This document shows positions 15,991 through 24,069 of a stretch of 48,925 bases of DNA, piece after piece. Both the position numbers and the translations under genes were made by a program. Under the pieces are notes generated by a model that was not told the DNA's origin, did not search any database, and saw only the letters and a program-made list of their open reading frames with translations. Numbering within the stretch: position 1 is the first letter of the stretch; the number at the start of each line of letters is the position of its first letter. Source of the DNA: Thermomicrobiales bacterium (GTDB taxonomy: Bacteria; Chloroflexota; Chloroflexia; Thermomicrobiales; CFX8); contig JAMLIA010000017.1 in NCBI GenBank assembly GCA_023954495.1, positions 1 through 48,925 on the forward strand. Reading direction: 5' to 3'.

Positions 15991-17172
15991 ATGCCCGATC
16001 GTGAGCAGACTCGCGTCGTTCATGCCGGAGCCGCCGCTGATGCTGCCGGCTCGATAACCCGACCTGTCAGTCCGCCGCTCGTTCAGACGACGGCCTGGGT
16101 CTATCCCGATGTCGCCACGATCGACGCCGTCTATGAGAACGGCGCTCCGGCGTATATCTATGGCCGCTACGGCACGCCCAATCACCGTGAGCTGGAGCAG
16201 GCACTCGCCGATCTGGAGGGTGCTGAGGCGGGGGTTGCGACGACGAATGGGTCCAGCGCGATCTTCGCGGTGCTACTAGCGTTGACCCGGGCAGGCAGCC
16301 GGGTCGTCGCGGCCCATCGCGTCTACGGCGGCACACGCGGCATCCTCAACGGCGAGATGGCGCGGTTCGGCGTCGAGACGACGTGGGTGGATGTCGCGGA
16401 CATGGCGGCGGTGCGTGATGCGCTGTCTGCCGAGCCGAAACCGGCACTGCTATGGGTCGACACGATCGCCAACCCGACGATGCTGGCGAGCGATCTGCCG
16501 GCGCTGGCCGAGCTGGCGCAGATATCCGGCGTGCCGCTCGTCGTTGACAACACGTTCGCCACGCCGCTGCACTGTCGGCCACTGGACATGGGCGCGAGCC
16601 TGGTCGTCCACTCAGCGACGAAGTTCATCGCCGGGCATAACGACGCCTCGGGTGGCGCGGTGGTCGGTCCGGCTGCGCTGGTCGAGCCGGTGCGCGATGT
16701 GGCGGTGCGGGTTGGTGGTGTTGGCGCGCCGTTTGAAGCGTGGCTCTGTCTGCGCGGTCTGCGGACGATGGACGTGCGGCTGAGTCGATCGAGCGCGACG
16801 ACGCTGGCGCTGGCCGAGGCGCTGGAGCCGCTCCCTGCCGTGCAGCGCGTGCACTATCCGGGGTTGGCGTCCGACCCGACGCACGAGGTCGCCTGCCGGG
16901 TGCTGCGCGGTGGTTTCGGCAGCATGCTGTCGGTCGATCTCGGGACGGCTGCTGCGGCGCGATGTGTGGTCGATCGGCTGCGGTTGGTGCAGTTCGTTGA
17001 GACGCTCGGTGGCGTGATGACGACGGTCGTGCACCACCCGTCGACTTCGTACCGCAACCTGACCGACGAGCAGCTGGCTGCCATCGGTGTCAGTCCGGGC
17101 CTGCTGCGCTTCTCGATCGGCATCGAGGCCGCCGAGGACGTCATAGCCGATGTCGTCGGCGCGATTCAGTAG
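15991..17172 (+). CDS. Cys/Met-metabolism PLP enzyme (cystathionine gamma-synthase/-lyase type)
   Basis: A 393-residue fold-type I PLP enzyme. The start at ATG 15991 matches where homology begins (TRVVHAG). Motifs: YIYGRYGTPNHRELE (subunit-contact Tyr and Arg), NGSSAIFAVLLAL (phosphate loop), DNTFATPL with the PLP-N1 Asp, and Lys211 in HSATKFIAGHND as the Schiff-base lysine. The C-terminal HHPSTSYRNL is the substrate-binding stretch. It could be cystathionine gamma-synthase, gamma-lyase or methionine gamma-lyase; no neighbour settles this. Its stop overlaps the convergent sugar transferase gene by 7 bases. Confidence 0.9.
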   Translation: MPDREQTRVVHAGAAADAAGSITRPVSPPLVQTTAWVYPDVATIDAVYENGAPAYIYGRYGTPNHRELEQALADLEGAEAGVATTNGSSAIFAVLLALTRAGSRVVAAHRVYGGTRGILNGEMARFGVETTWVDVADMAAVRDALSAEPKPALLWVDTIANPTMLASDLPALAELAQISGVPLVVDNTFATPLHCRPLDMGASLVVHSATKFIAGHNDASGGAVVGPAALVEPVRDVAVRVGGVGAPFEAWLCLRGLRTMDVRLSRSSATTLALAEALEPLPAVQRVHYPGLASDPTHEVACRVLRGGFGSMLSVDLGTAAAARCVVDRLRLVQFVETLGGVMTTVVHHPSTSYRNLTDEQLAAIGVSPGLLRFSIGIEAAEDVIADVVGAIQ

Positions 17173-18680
17173 GCGTTGCTGTCGGAGCGAAAGATGTGGA
17201 AGATCGTCTTGACGATGATCTTCAGGTCGAACAGGATCGACCAATTCTCAACATAATACAGATCGTAGCGTGTGCGCTCCTCGATCGAGGTGTCGCCACG
17301 CAGGCCGTTGACCTGCGCCCAGCCGGTCACGCCGGACTTCTCGTGGTGGCGGGCCATGTAGGCCGGGATCAGCTGCGAGAACTGCTCGACGAAGTAGGGT
17401 CGCTCCGGTCGCGGGCCGACGACGCTCATCTCGCCGAGCAGGACGTTGATGAACTGCGGCAGCTCGTCGAGCGAGTAGCGCCGCAGGAAGCGCCCGAAGC
17501 GCGTCGGTCGCGGGTCGTCCGGCACGGCCCAGACTGGCCCGGTCTCGTCCTCGGCATCGACCGGCATTGAGCGGAACTTCAGCAACTGGAACGCGCGACC
17601 GTCCTGACCGACACGCTCCTGGGCGAAGAAGACCGGGCCGGGCGAGGTGAGCTTGATGATGAGTGCGATGACCAGCATGAGTGGGGCGAAGACGATGAGC
17701 GCCGTCGCGCTGACAGCAATGTCCAGGATGCGCTTGACGGTGTGGTCGAAGCGCCGCAGGCCGATGCGCCGGACGCTGACGGTCGGCAGCCCATTCAGAT
17801 CGCCGATGCTGATGCTGTCGCTGGTCAGCAGGCGGAACGACTCGGGGTAGACGCGCACGGAGATCGGCAGCTCGGTGACGGCGTAGATCATGTCGAGGAT
17901 CTCTTCGTGTGGGATGCCGGCGAGGGCGATGATGATCTCGTCGACAGTTTGCTCGTCGGCGATCTGCGCCAGATCACTGGTCATCCCCAGCACCGGCATG
18001 CCGTCGATCTCGGTCGGTAGCTCGTCGTCAATCGGCGCATGACGCACGAAGCCGACGACCTGGTAGCCGAGTTGCGGTGAGCGGCGGATCTTGTCCAGCA
18101 CCATCCGGCCTGTGGATCCGGCCCCGACGATCAGCAGGCGATCGGAGGCGACGCCGCGCGCACGGAGCCGCCCGATGATGCTGGTGTGGACGAAGCGCCC
18201 GGTGGTCACACCAGTGATGGCGAAGACCCAGCCATAGGCGACCATCTGGCGTGAGTAGATGAAATCCGCGCCGAGTGCGAGTGATGTCGCAGCGATCGCC
18301 AGCAGGAGACCCAGCGAGACCTGGCTGATGATGCGGTAGGCCTGATCCATCCGTGAGGCGGCGCGCTGGTGGCGGTAGCTGCCGCTGATGGCCAGCACGA
18401 TCAGGATCGAGCCGGTGGCGATCGAGATGAGCAGCGCTGATGTTTCGCGTGGTGGGTGGCTGAAGGTGTTGGGGATACCGACGATGTCGCGCAACTGGTA
18501 GGCGCAGAAGAAGGCCACGACCAGGGCGATGGCGTCGGTAAGGAAAAGCGTCAGGCCGGAGACGACGGCGAACAGGTCGTGGCGTGCGGCATCACGCCGA
18601 CGAGGAATCTCGGTCGCTTTCGCCGACGCGTCCGCCGGGATTTGCCCGACAGGCGCTGATGGCGCGCCGGATTTCGCCAT
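17166..18680 (-). CDS. polyprenyl-phosphate sugar-1-phosphate transferase (WbaP/WcaJ-type)
   Basis: A 504-residue membrane enzyme that moves a sugar-1-phosphate onto undecaprenyl phosphate, the first step in making an exopolysaccharide or O-antigen-like unit. About four TM segments lie between residues 38 and 165. A Rossmann-like domain follows (LLIVGAGSTGRMVLDK, 182-197). The C-terminal catalytic domain carries a re-entrant helix (KRILDIAVSATALIVFAPLM), FFAQERVGQDGRAFQLLKFR, VGPRPERPYF and GVTGWAQVNGLRG. Length and order match the family. The GT2 and YdjM-like genes upstream on the same strand suggest a small surface-glycan group. The sugar cannot be told. Confidence 0.92.
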   Translation of the reverse strand: MAKSGAPSAPVGQIPADASAKATEIPRRRDAARHDLFAVVSGLTLFLTDAIALVVAFFCAYQLRDIVGIPNTFSHPPRETSALLISIATGSILIVLAISGSYRHQRAASRMDQAYRIISQVSLGLLLAIAATSLALGADFIYSRQMVAYGWVFAITGVTTGRFVHTSIIGRLRARGVASDRLLIVGAGSTGRMVLDKIRRSPQLGYQVVGFVRHAPIDDELPTEIDGMPVLGMTSDLAQIADEQTVDEIIIALAGIPHEEILDMIYAVTELPISVRVYPESFRLLTSDSISIGDLNGLPTVSVRRIGLRRFDHTVKRILDIAVSATALIVFAPLMLVIALIIKLTSPGPVFFAQERVGQDGRAFQLLKFRSMPVDAEDETGPVWAVPDDPRPTRFGRFLRRYSLDELPQFINVLLGEMSVVGPRPERPYFVEQFSQLIPAYMARHHEKSGVTGWAQVNGLRGDTSIEERTRYDLYYVENWSILFDLKIIVKTIFHIFRSDSNAY

Positions 18681-18726
18681 GCCGGTCCTGCTCCGTCTCT
18701 CGTCGATCGCCGCGCGCTCGACGTAC

Positions 18727-19698
18727 CTACGCGACGCGCTTGGCGTGGGCGGGGCGCAGCGCGTTCGACGCCATTGCGATCCCGCCGCGGGCGACGATGC
18801 CCGCCAATACGAGCCAGTTTAGCAGCCTGTTCGTTCGCGGCGCGTAATGTTTGCGGTGGAACAGCCACATCGACCGGTAGAACTCATAGAGCATGCGATA
18901 CGACTGTCGCCGAGACGTTGCGCCCTTCAGATGCAACGCCGCCGCTTCCGGGTAGTAATAGACTCGCCAGTCGCGTGCCTTGAATCGCCAGGCCCAGTCC
19001 AGATCCTCGCCGTACATGAAGAACGTGTCGTCCAGCAGCCCGGCCTGATCGATCGCGCTGAGGCGGATGAGCATGAACGCACCGACGACGGAATCGACCT
19101 CGGTTGTCTCCATCTCGTCGAGATGCGTCAGGTTGTAGCCGGTGAAGCGCGGGTTGTCCGGGTAGCGTTTGGCGAGGCCGGTCAGCTTCCAGAAAGCGCG
19201 GGCCGGTGTCGGGAAGCCACGGCGGCAGGCCAGATCGAGCGAGCCGTCCGGCAGCAGCAGACGCGGACCGACGACCGCAGCCTCCGGGTGCGTGTCCAGG
19301 AAGCCGAGACAGCGCGGCAGCGTCGTCGGCTCGACTTCGACATCGCTATTAAGCAGCAGCACGAACGTATCGTCGCGATCGACCTGCGCTGAGACAGTCG
19401 CCAGGATGTCGCGCAGCGCGAGGTTGTTGCCGCCGGCGAAGCCGAGGTTGCGCGGTGAGGCGATCAGCATCGCGTCCGGGCAGCTCGCGCGCAAGCGCTC
19501 GATGCTGTCGTCTCCCGAGCCGTTGTCGACGATGTAGACGATCAGGTCGCGGTCGTCCAGCAGGCTCGCGCGCAGATGCCTGACTGCCGCTGCCGTGAGA
19601 TCCGGCGTGCGGTAGTTGACGATGACGGCGTAGACAGGCCCGCGCCGTCCGGCGGCGTCAGGCGGCAGCGGCGTGACGCCGGATGGCTCTGATGGCAC
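18727..19698 (-). CDS. GT2 glycosyltransferase (rhamnosyltransferase/WbbL-like)
   Basis: About 323 residues if translation starts at GTG 19698; no good Shine-Dalgarno sequence is seen, so the start is uncertain. The GT-A fold is clear: VYAVIVNYRTPD at the first strand, VDNGSGDDS with the nucleotide-binding Asp, NLGFAGGNNLALR, the metal-binding region LNSDVEVEP (Asp119), and EDLDWAWRFKARDW with the catalytic-base Asp. A C-terminal amphipathic/hydrophobic segment (LLNWLVLAGIVARGGIAM) may anchor it to the membrane. It belongs to the COG1216 group, often dTDP-rhamnosyl transferases. Its 5' end overlaps the YdjM-like gene by about 41 bases, and the sugar-phosphate transferase follows after 46 bases. 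Confidence 0.88.
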   Translation of the reverse strand: MPSEPSGVTPLPPDAAGRRGPVYAVIVNYRTPDLTAAAVRHLRASLLDDRDLIVYIVDNGSGDDSIERLRASCPDAMLIASPRNLGFAGGNNLALRDILATVSAQVDRDDTFVLLLNSDVEVEPTTLPRCLGFLDTHPEAAVVGPRLLLPDGSLDLACRRGFPTPARAFWKLTGLAKRYPDNPRFTGYNLTHLDEMETTEVDSVVGAFMLIRLSAIDQAGLLDDTFFMYGEDLDWAWRFKARDWRVYYYPEAAALHLKGATSRRQSYRMLYEFYRSMWLFHRKHYAPRTNRLLNWLVLAGIVARGGIAMASNALRPAHAKRVA

Positions 19699-20371
19699 GG
19701 GAACCAACGACCAACGCTTCGGGAGCGAGGACGGACGGATTCGAGCGGCGTGGACGCGACGGATCGAGCAAGCGCCGGGCGTACCAGCGTCCGAACAGAC
19801 CGAGGGTGAGCATCGCTGTGGCGACCGGCGGTCGGGGCACTTCGATGATCCGGCGCGGCAGGAAGAGTGGCGCGCCACCTGTTGCCAGATCGCGCAGCAG
19901 GTGCGAGCCGAGACCCAGGGCCAGCGCCAGACCGCTCTGCGTGCCCGGCCAGAGGCGCTCGGCCGTGTAGGACACGATGCCGACGGTCAGCAGCGAGTGC
20001 GACGCCGGTCGCTCCGGCATCGACATGCTGGGAATGAGCTTCATCGAGCGCGCGGCGATGAGGTGGTCCAGATCGATAGCGACGGCACTCAGGGCTGCGA
20101 AGGCCGCCAGACGAGCCTTGTGCTCGACGAACGGCATGGCCGGTATCGAGACGGCCAGCGCCGTGGCGATGTGGGCGGCCCCATCGGAGAGCGCTTCGCA
20201 GTGCTTCATCTCGCGGCGCTTGAACACTTCGCAGAGTTGATCGAACGCGATCGCCAGCAGACCGAAGCCGACGGCCGCAGCGATGCCGGTCGACGTCTTC
20301 GTGAGCGTCCGGGATGCCTTACCTGGTGCGACTGGTGTAACGATTCGGAGGTGACGAGTCTTTGTATGCAT
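19658..20371 (-). CDS. YdjM-like membrane-bound metal-dependent hydrolase
   Basis: A 237-residue membrane protein if ATG 20371 is the start (weak Shine-Dalgarno sequence; a TTG at 20452 in frame is an alternative). It resembles the LexA-binding/inner-membrane YdjM hydrolases: AAVAIDLDHLI-like segment (LSAVAIDLDHLIAARS), PASHSLLTV, and LGSHLLRDLATGGAPLFLP carry the family's conserved Asp/His set on several hydrophobic helices. The biochemical role is unproven even in E. coli. The downstream glycosyltransferase overlaps it, so the three minus-strand genes 17166-20371 are probably cotranscribed. Confidence 0.75.
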   Translation of the reverse strand: MHTKTRHLRIVTPVAPGKASRTLTKTSTGIAAAVGFGLLAIAFDQLCEVFKRREMKHCEALSDGAAHIATALAVSIPAMPFVEHKARLAAFAALSAVAIDLDHLIAARSMKLIPSMSMPERPASHSLLTVGIVSYTAERLWPGTQSGLALALGLGSHLLRDLATGGAPLFLPRRIIEVPRPPVATAMLTLGLFGRWYARRLLDPSRPRRSNPSVLAPEALVVGSRAIRAIRRHAAAA

Positions 20372-20811
20372 AATGCTGAAGTGTACTGCGAGCGCGCGAA
20401 CGTATCGAGTCGCGTGGTATTGGAAGGGCGAACGCTGGTTGGGCGGGTGCAACGCGGCCTCAGCTGCTTCACAGATTCGCGATGGCGACCGCCTTGGAAG
20501 ACAAGTCTTGCACGATGGGAGAGTGGGTTCGGCAGCCTTGTCGCGAACTGAAGTACCGTCCTAAATGAGTGTCATGTGATAAATCCGTAACGTACCAAAC
20601 GCCGAAATTGTCTGTCTCGGGACTTCCAAAGTTTGCTTCAGCAGGGTATAACGGATATGGGCCCTGCCTGTCACACGGATGATGTGGCTCACAGACGCGC
20701 TGCAGATTGTCCCGACGGGCCAGGGAGAGCCCCGACCGCTGTATATCGGGGCGTGGACGCAATGGCCGCGTCCAGGTGAGGCAGTTGTTTCATGAAAAGT
20801 GAGGAACCCAC
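20372..20811. other. 440-bp intergenic region between divergent genes
   Basis: No coding frame with recognisable content is seen. On the plus side a possible -10 (TATAAC, 20647-20652) lies about 160 bases before the XRE gene, with only a weak -35. Two adjacent stem-loops follow at 20730-20774. The stretch 20560-20660 is clearly AT-richer than its surroundings, as expected for promoters. Confidence 0.4.
20730..20774 (+). promoter_or_regulatory. tandem hairpins in the leader of the XRE gene
   Basis: CCCCGA/TCGGGG (20730-20735, 20746-20751; 10-base loop) is followed two bases later by TGGACGC/GCGTCCA (20754-20760, 20768-20774; 7-base loop). They end 37 bases before the ATG. They may be an RNA leader structure or operator dyads; I recognise no riboswitch class. 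Confidence 0.35.
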
Positions 20812-21243
20812 ATGGCGCAACGACCAGGAGTCCAGCGTCAGCGGATCGGTCCCGCGATCCGACGAATGCGCCGGATGAAGGGGCTGACGCTCGATGAGCT
20901 GGCATCGCAGGCCGGCATTTCCGCATCACACCTGAGCCGGCTGGAACGTGGACAGACGTTGCCAAGCTTCCAGGTTCTATCTGATATCGCTCATGTTCTT
21001 GGTGCGGACGTTGATGATTTTGTTCGCCTTGAATCTGAAGTCACTACACTCGACGCAGAGTTTCAGGACATGCTCGATGCTCGCGGTTTCCCCGAAGACC
21101 TGCAGCTGGAGCTTCTCTCAACGTCGATTGAGCTCCGCCAGGCGCTGTTTGCGCTGTTCCGTGATCTTGGTGCAACAACGCGCCGTCGATCGCGTATCAC
21201 CGGACGCTCGACCGCTGCTTCAACGCCGAAGACGACGTCCTGA
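20812..21243 (+). CDS. XRE-family transcriptional regulator (helix-turn-helix)
   Basis: A 143-residue DNA-binding protein. Residues 12-70 form a Cro/C1-type five-helix domain: IGPAIRRMRRMKGLTLDELA, AGISASHLSRLERGQ as the turn and recognition helix, PSFQVLSDIAHVLGADVDDF. A short helical region (80-120) may dimerise, and the tail is basic and Ser/Thr-rich. No sensory domain is present. GAGG precedes the ATG by 8 bases. A strong terminator follows at once, so it is a single-gene unit. Its target is unknown; the leader dyads could be its own operator. Confidence 0.88.
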   Translation: MAQRPGVQRQRIGPAIRRMRRMKGLTLDELASQAGISASHLSRLERGQTLPSFQVLSDIAHVLGADVDDFVRLESEVTTLDAEFQDMLDARGFPEDLQLELLSTSIELRQALFALFRDLGATTRRRSRITGRSTAASTPKTTS

Positions 21244-21270
21244 CTGCGAGTCGCCACGCATAGATCCACA

Positions 21271-21310
21271 CACGACACCCCGATTGCCGACGATGGCACG
21301 GGGTGTCGTG
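21271..21310 (+). terminator. Rho-independent terminator of the XRE gene
   Basis: A perfect 12-bp stem (CACGACACCCCG, 21271-21282, with 21299-21310) and 16-base loop, directly followed by GTTTTCCC, starts 28 bases after the XRE stop codon. Confidence 0.8.
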
Positions 21311-21425
21311 GTTTTCCCGAGCGTCTTCTGAATGTCGGATATACTCGCCGAATACGGCCTCGTTGGCAGTTGCCAACCTGCGTCGATTGAATGCATGTTT
21401 GCGCGCCGCTGGAAGGGTGTTCTCG

Positions 21426-22640
21426 ATGGATAACCGCTGGGACGAACGCTGGTCACGACGGGGCAAGATCGCCTCAAGCATGAGCCGACCATCGCGGACG
21501 TCGCCGAAGGAAATGATCTCGTTTGTTTACGGCGATCCGGACGTCGATTCACTGCCGCTGGATGAGATGGCCGAAGCCGCCGAGTTCCTCGCCGAGAGCA
21601 ACCGCCGCGATAGCCTCGCCTACGCCAATCCGGTCGGGCCGGACGGACTGGCAGCCGCGATGGCCGAAAAGCTGAAGCGCGATTACGACGTCGACGTGAC
21701 GCCCGATCAGATTCTGCTGTCCTCAGGGGCATCGAGCGGTCTGGGCCTTGTCGTCGACATGGTCGTCGATCCGGGCGACGTTGTCCTGGCTGATGCGCCG
21801 GCCTGGATGGGCGCGACCGGCATGTTCAAGCTGGCGGGCGCTGAGGTGATCGGCATCGACGTCGACGAGGACGGCATCGACCCGGCCAAAGTCGAGGCGG
21901 CGCTGGATTCGCTGGCTGCCGAGGGCAAGCATCCGAAGTTCCTCTACACGATCCCGACCTTCCAGAATCCTGCTGGTGTCGAGCTGTCGGTCGAGCGCCG
22001 TCACGCGCTGGCGAAGATCGCCGATGAGCGCGGTTTGCTGATTCTGGAGGACGACGCCTACATCGACCTGCGCTTCGAGGGTGAGAAGAAGCCGACGATG
22101 TTCAGCCTGGCCAAGCCCGGCTCGGTGCTGCTGTTCGGCACGCTGTCGAAGACGATCGCTGCCGGCCTGCGCCTCGGCTGGTGCGCCGGCCCGGCCGACG
22201 TGATCGCCGTCCTCTCGCGCGGTCGCAACGACACGCTGCGCAACACGTACACGGCGGCGCTGGCCGAGTGGTACGTCAGCACCGGGCGACATGCCGAACA
22301 CATCGCGCGATTGCAGCAGATCTATCGCAGCAAGTGCGAGCACATGCTGGCGGCGCTGGAGCGCGAGATGCCGGAAGGTGTCAGCTGGACGCGACCGAAG
22401 GGCGGTTTCTTCCTGTGGGTGACGCTGCCTGAGGGTGTCGACGCCGTCGATCTGCAGCCGGTCGCTCAGAAGGAATTCGTCGATTACATCCCCGGCCCGT
22501 CGTTCTATTCGGACGGCAGCGGCCGCCGGTCGATGCGTCTGTCGTTCAGCGCCGTGACGCCGGATCAGATCGACACCGGCATCGCCCGCCTGGCGTCGGT
22601 GATTCGGGCGGCAATACCGGCCGAGGCCACCACCGACTAA
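21426..22640 (+). CDS. PLP aminotransferase, class I/II (LysN/2-aminoadipate type)
   Basis: A 404-residue fold-type I aminotransferase. ATG 21426 has GGAAGGG about 9 bases upstream. Motifs: SGASSGLGLVVDMVVDPGD (cofactor phosphate region), YTIPTFQNPAG (Asn and substrate-carboxylate area), LEDDAYIDLRF (Asp and Tyr contacting the ring), Lys242 in FGTLSKTIAAGLRLGW (Schiff base) and MRLSFS with the carboxylate-binding Arg. This pattern is typical of the MocR-related LysN/Kat group without the DNA-binding part. The amino donor is unknown. It is closely similar in its C-terminal half to the gene at 29783-30976, so the two are paralogues. The serine hydrolase begins 9 bases later. Confidence 0.9.
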   Translation: MDNRWDERWSRRGKIASSMSRPSRTSPKEMISFVYGDPDVDSLPLDEMAEAAEFLAESNRRDSLAYANPVGPDGLAAAMAEKLKRDYDVDVTPDQILLSSGASSGLGLVVDMVVDPGDVVLADAPAWMGATGMFKLAGAEVIGIDVDEDGIDPAKVEAALDSLAAEGKHPKFLYTIPTFQNPAGVELSVERRHALAKIADERGLLILEDDAYIDLRFEGEKKPTMFSLAKPGSVLLFGTLSKTIAAGLRLGWCAGPADVIAVLSRGRNDTLRNTYTAALAEWYVSTGRHAEHIARLQQIYRSKCEHMLAALEREMPEGVSWTRPKGGFFLWVTLPEGVDAVDLQPVAQKEFVDYIPGPSFYSDGSGRRSMRLSFSAVTPDQIDTGIARLASVIRAAIPAEATTD

Positions 22641-22649
22641 TCACGGCTG

Positions 22650-23729
22650 ATGGGGAACACTGCGAATCACGCATGGCGACCAGCGCTGGAACAAACCGTT
22701 CCGGCGCTGGTCGCTGATCTTCTCGCCCGGGACGAGGCCCCCGGCGCGGCGATTGCCCTCTGGCGCGACGGTGTGCCGATCGTCGAAATGACCGTCGGTA
22801 GCGCCGATCTCGCTGGCGAGGTCGCGCTCAACGTCGACGCACGCTTTCCGGTCTACAGTGTCACCAAAACGTGGATTGCTGCGGCGTTGCTGCGGCTGGC
22901 CGAGCGCGACATTCTTGCGCTCGACGACTCGCTGCAGGCGTATCTCCCCGACATCCCGCTGCGCACGCGGCCGACGCTGCGGCAGGTCTTGCTGCACACT
23001 GCCGGTCTGCCGGATTACGGTGCGTTGCCTGAATATCAGCGGGATGTTCGCGAGCACCCGCAACAGCCGTGGTCGGACGATGCATTCGTGCGTCGGACGC
23101 TGGCACGAGGCGATCTGGCGGAGCCGGGCAGCGGCTTCCGCTACTCGAACCTGGGGTACATGTGGCTAAGGCATGTGCTGGAGCGCGTGACCGGTAGCTC
23201 GTTCGCTGAGGCATTGGCCGCCGAGGTCTTCGAGCCGCTCGGCCTGCAAGAGACGTCGGTCGCCGAGTCGCTAGCGGATATGGCGGCGCTCAGTCCTGGG
23301 TACAGCACCTTGATTGGGGACGATGACACGCCGATCGACGTGAGGCCGCGCTACCATCCTGGCTGGGTAGCTCACGGGCTGGTCAGCTCAACCGCCCACG
23401 AGGTAGCGGCAGCGCTCGATGGCCTGTTTGCTGGACGGCTGCTCGCGCCGGAGAGCCTGGTTGCGATGCTGGCCGGCAGAGCCGTTAGCGAGACGCACCC
23501 GCTGTTCGCCGAGCCGGCCTACGGGCTGGGCCTGATGATGGATATCGGCTCAGCCGCGCCGATCGCCGGACATACTGGCGGTGGCCCCGGCTATTCCATT
23601 GGTGCGTACGGCCGACTGAGCAAACGTGGACGACTGACCGCCGTCGCACTGGTCAACCGCGACATCGGCATGCCCGGGATGCACATCGCCACGGCGCTTC
23701 TGCAGATGGCCGCTCAGTTGCCCGACTGA
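22650..23729 (+). CDS. beta-lactamase-family serine hydrolase
   Basis: A 359-residue class C beta-lactamase/esterase fold protein with no signal peptide. All three motifs are present: Ser70 and Lys73 in SVTK, Tyr165 in YSN, His308 in HTGG. Cytoplasmic members act as esterases, amidases or D-aminopeptidases rather than resistance enzymes. It follows the aminotransferase by 9 bases without a clear Shine-Dalgarno sequence of its own, so translation may depend on the upstream gene. It is not a close copy of the other serine hydrolase at 24066-25640. Confidence 0.87.
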   Translation: MGNTANHAWRPALEQTVPALVADLLARDEAPGAAIALWRDGVPIVEMTVGSADLAGEVALNVDARFPVYSVTKTWIAAALLRLAERDILALDDSLQAYLPDIPLRTRPTLRQVLLHTAGLPDYGALPEYQRDVREHPQQPWSDDAFVRRTLARGDLAEPGSGFRYSNLGYMWLRHVLERVTGSSFAEALAAEVFEPLGLQETSVAESLADMAALSPGYSTLIGDDDTPIDVRPRYHPGWVAHGLVSSTAHEVAAALDGLFAGRLLAPESLVAMLAGRAVSETHPLFAEPAYGLGLMMDIGSAAPIAGHTGGGPGYSIGAYGRLSKRGRLTAVALVNRDIGMPGMHIATALLQMAAQLPD

Positions 23730-23756
23730 TGGCAGAGCTTGACCATCGTGATGGTT

Positions 23757-24069
23757 TCATGGAGCTGCTGGGCCAATCAGGGCCGCGTCGAAGAAACGGA
23801 TCACGCGCGCTTCGTACTCGGCCGGGTGGGTCGCAAAGCCCTGAGTGTGGCCGGCGTCGGCGATGGGCCAGATCTCCTTTGGTTCGCCTGCTGCGTCGAA
23901 GTAGTGTGGACTGAGCTGTGCTTCGGCGGCCTGATTGCTCGTTGTGGAGTAGATGATCAGGAGCGGGCGTGGCGCGATGCGCGGCATTAGCTGATCGAGC
24001 GGCGGCAGTTTGGCCGATGTGTGGCAGGTCGGCGTCCCAGGGTGTCTTCCCGGTCTGCAGGCCAGTCAT
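23757..24069 (-). pseudogene. alpha/beta hydrolase remnant
   Basis: The C-terminal 80 or so residues of an alpha/beta hydrolase can be read from about 24015 down to 23757: PRIAPRPLLIIYSTTS, then AAGEPKEIWPIADAGHTQGF with the catalytic His, then YEARVIRFFDAAL. The acid position after IIY shows no Asp at the usual place. An ATG at 24069 overlaps the TGA of the preceding serine hydrolase (ATGA) and opens a different frame (MTGLQTGKTPWDADLPHIG) that never joins the C-terminal part. The nucleophile region and most of the core are gone. I read it as the two ends of one deleted gene that was coupled to the serine hydrolase. Confidence 0.65.

Noticed and set aside
19699-19878. 60-residue upstream extension of the GT2 glycosyltransferase
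   Set aside because: It lies within the coding sequence of the YdjM-like gene in another frame and is Arg/Ser/Cys-rich, unlike the family.
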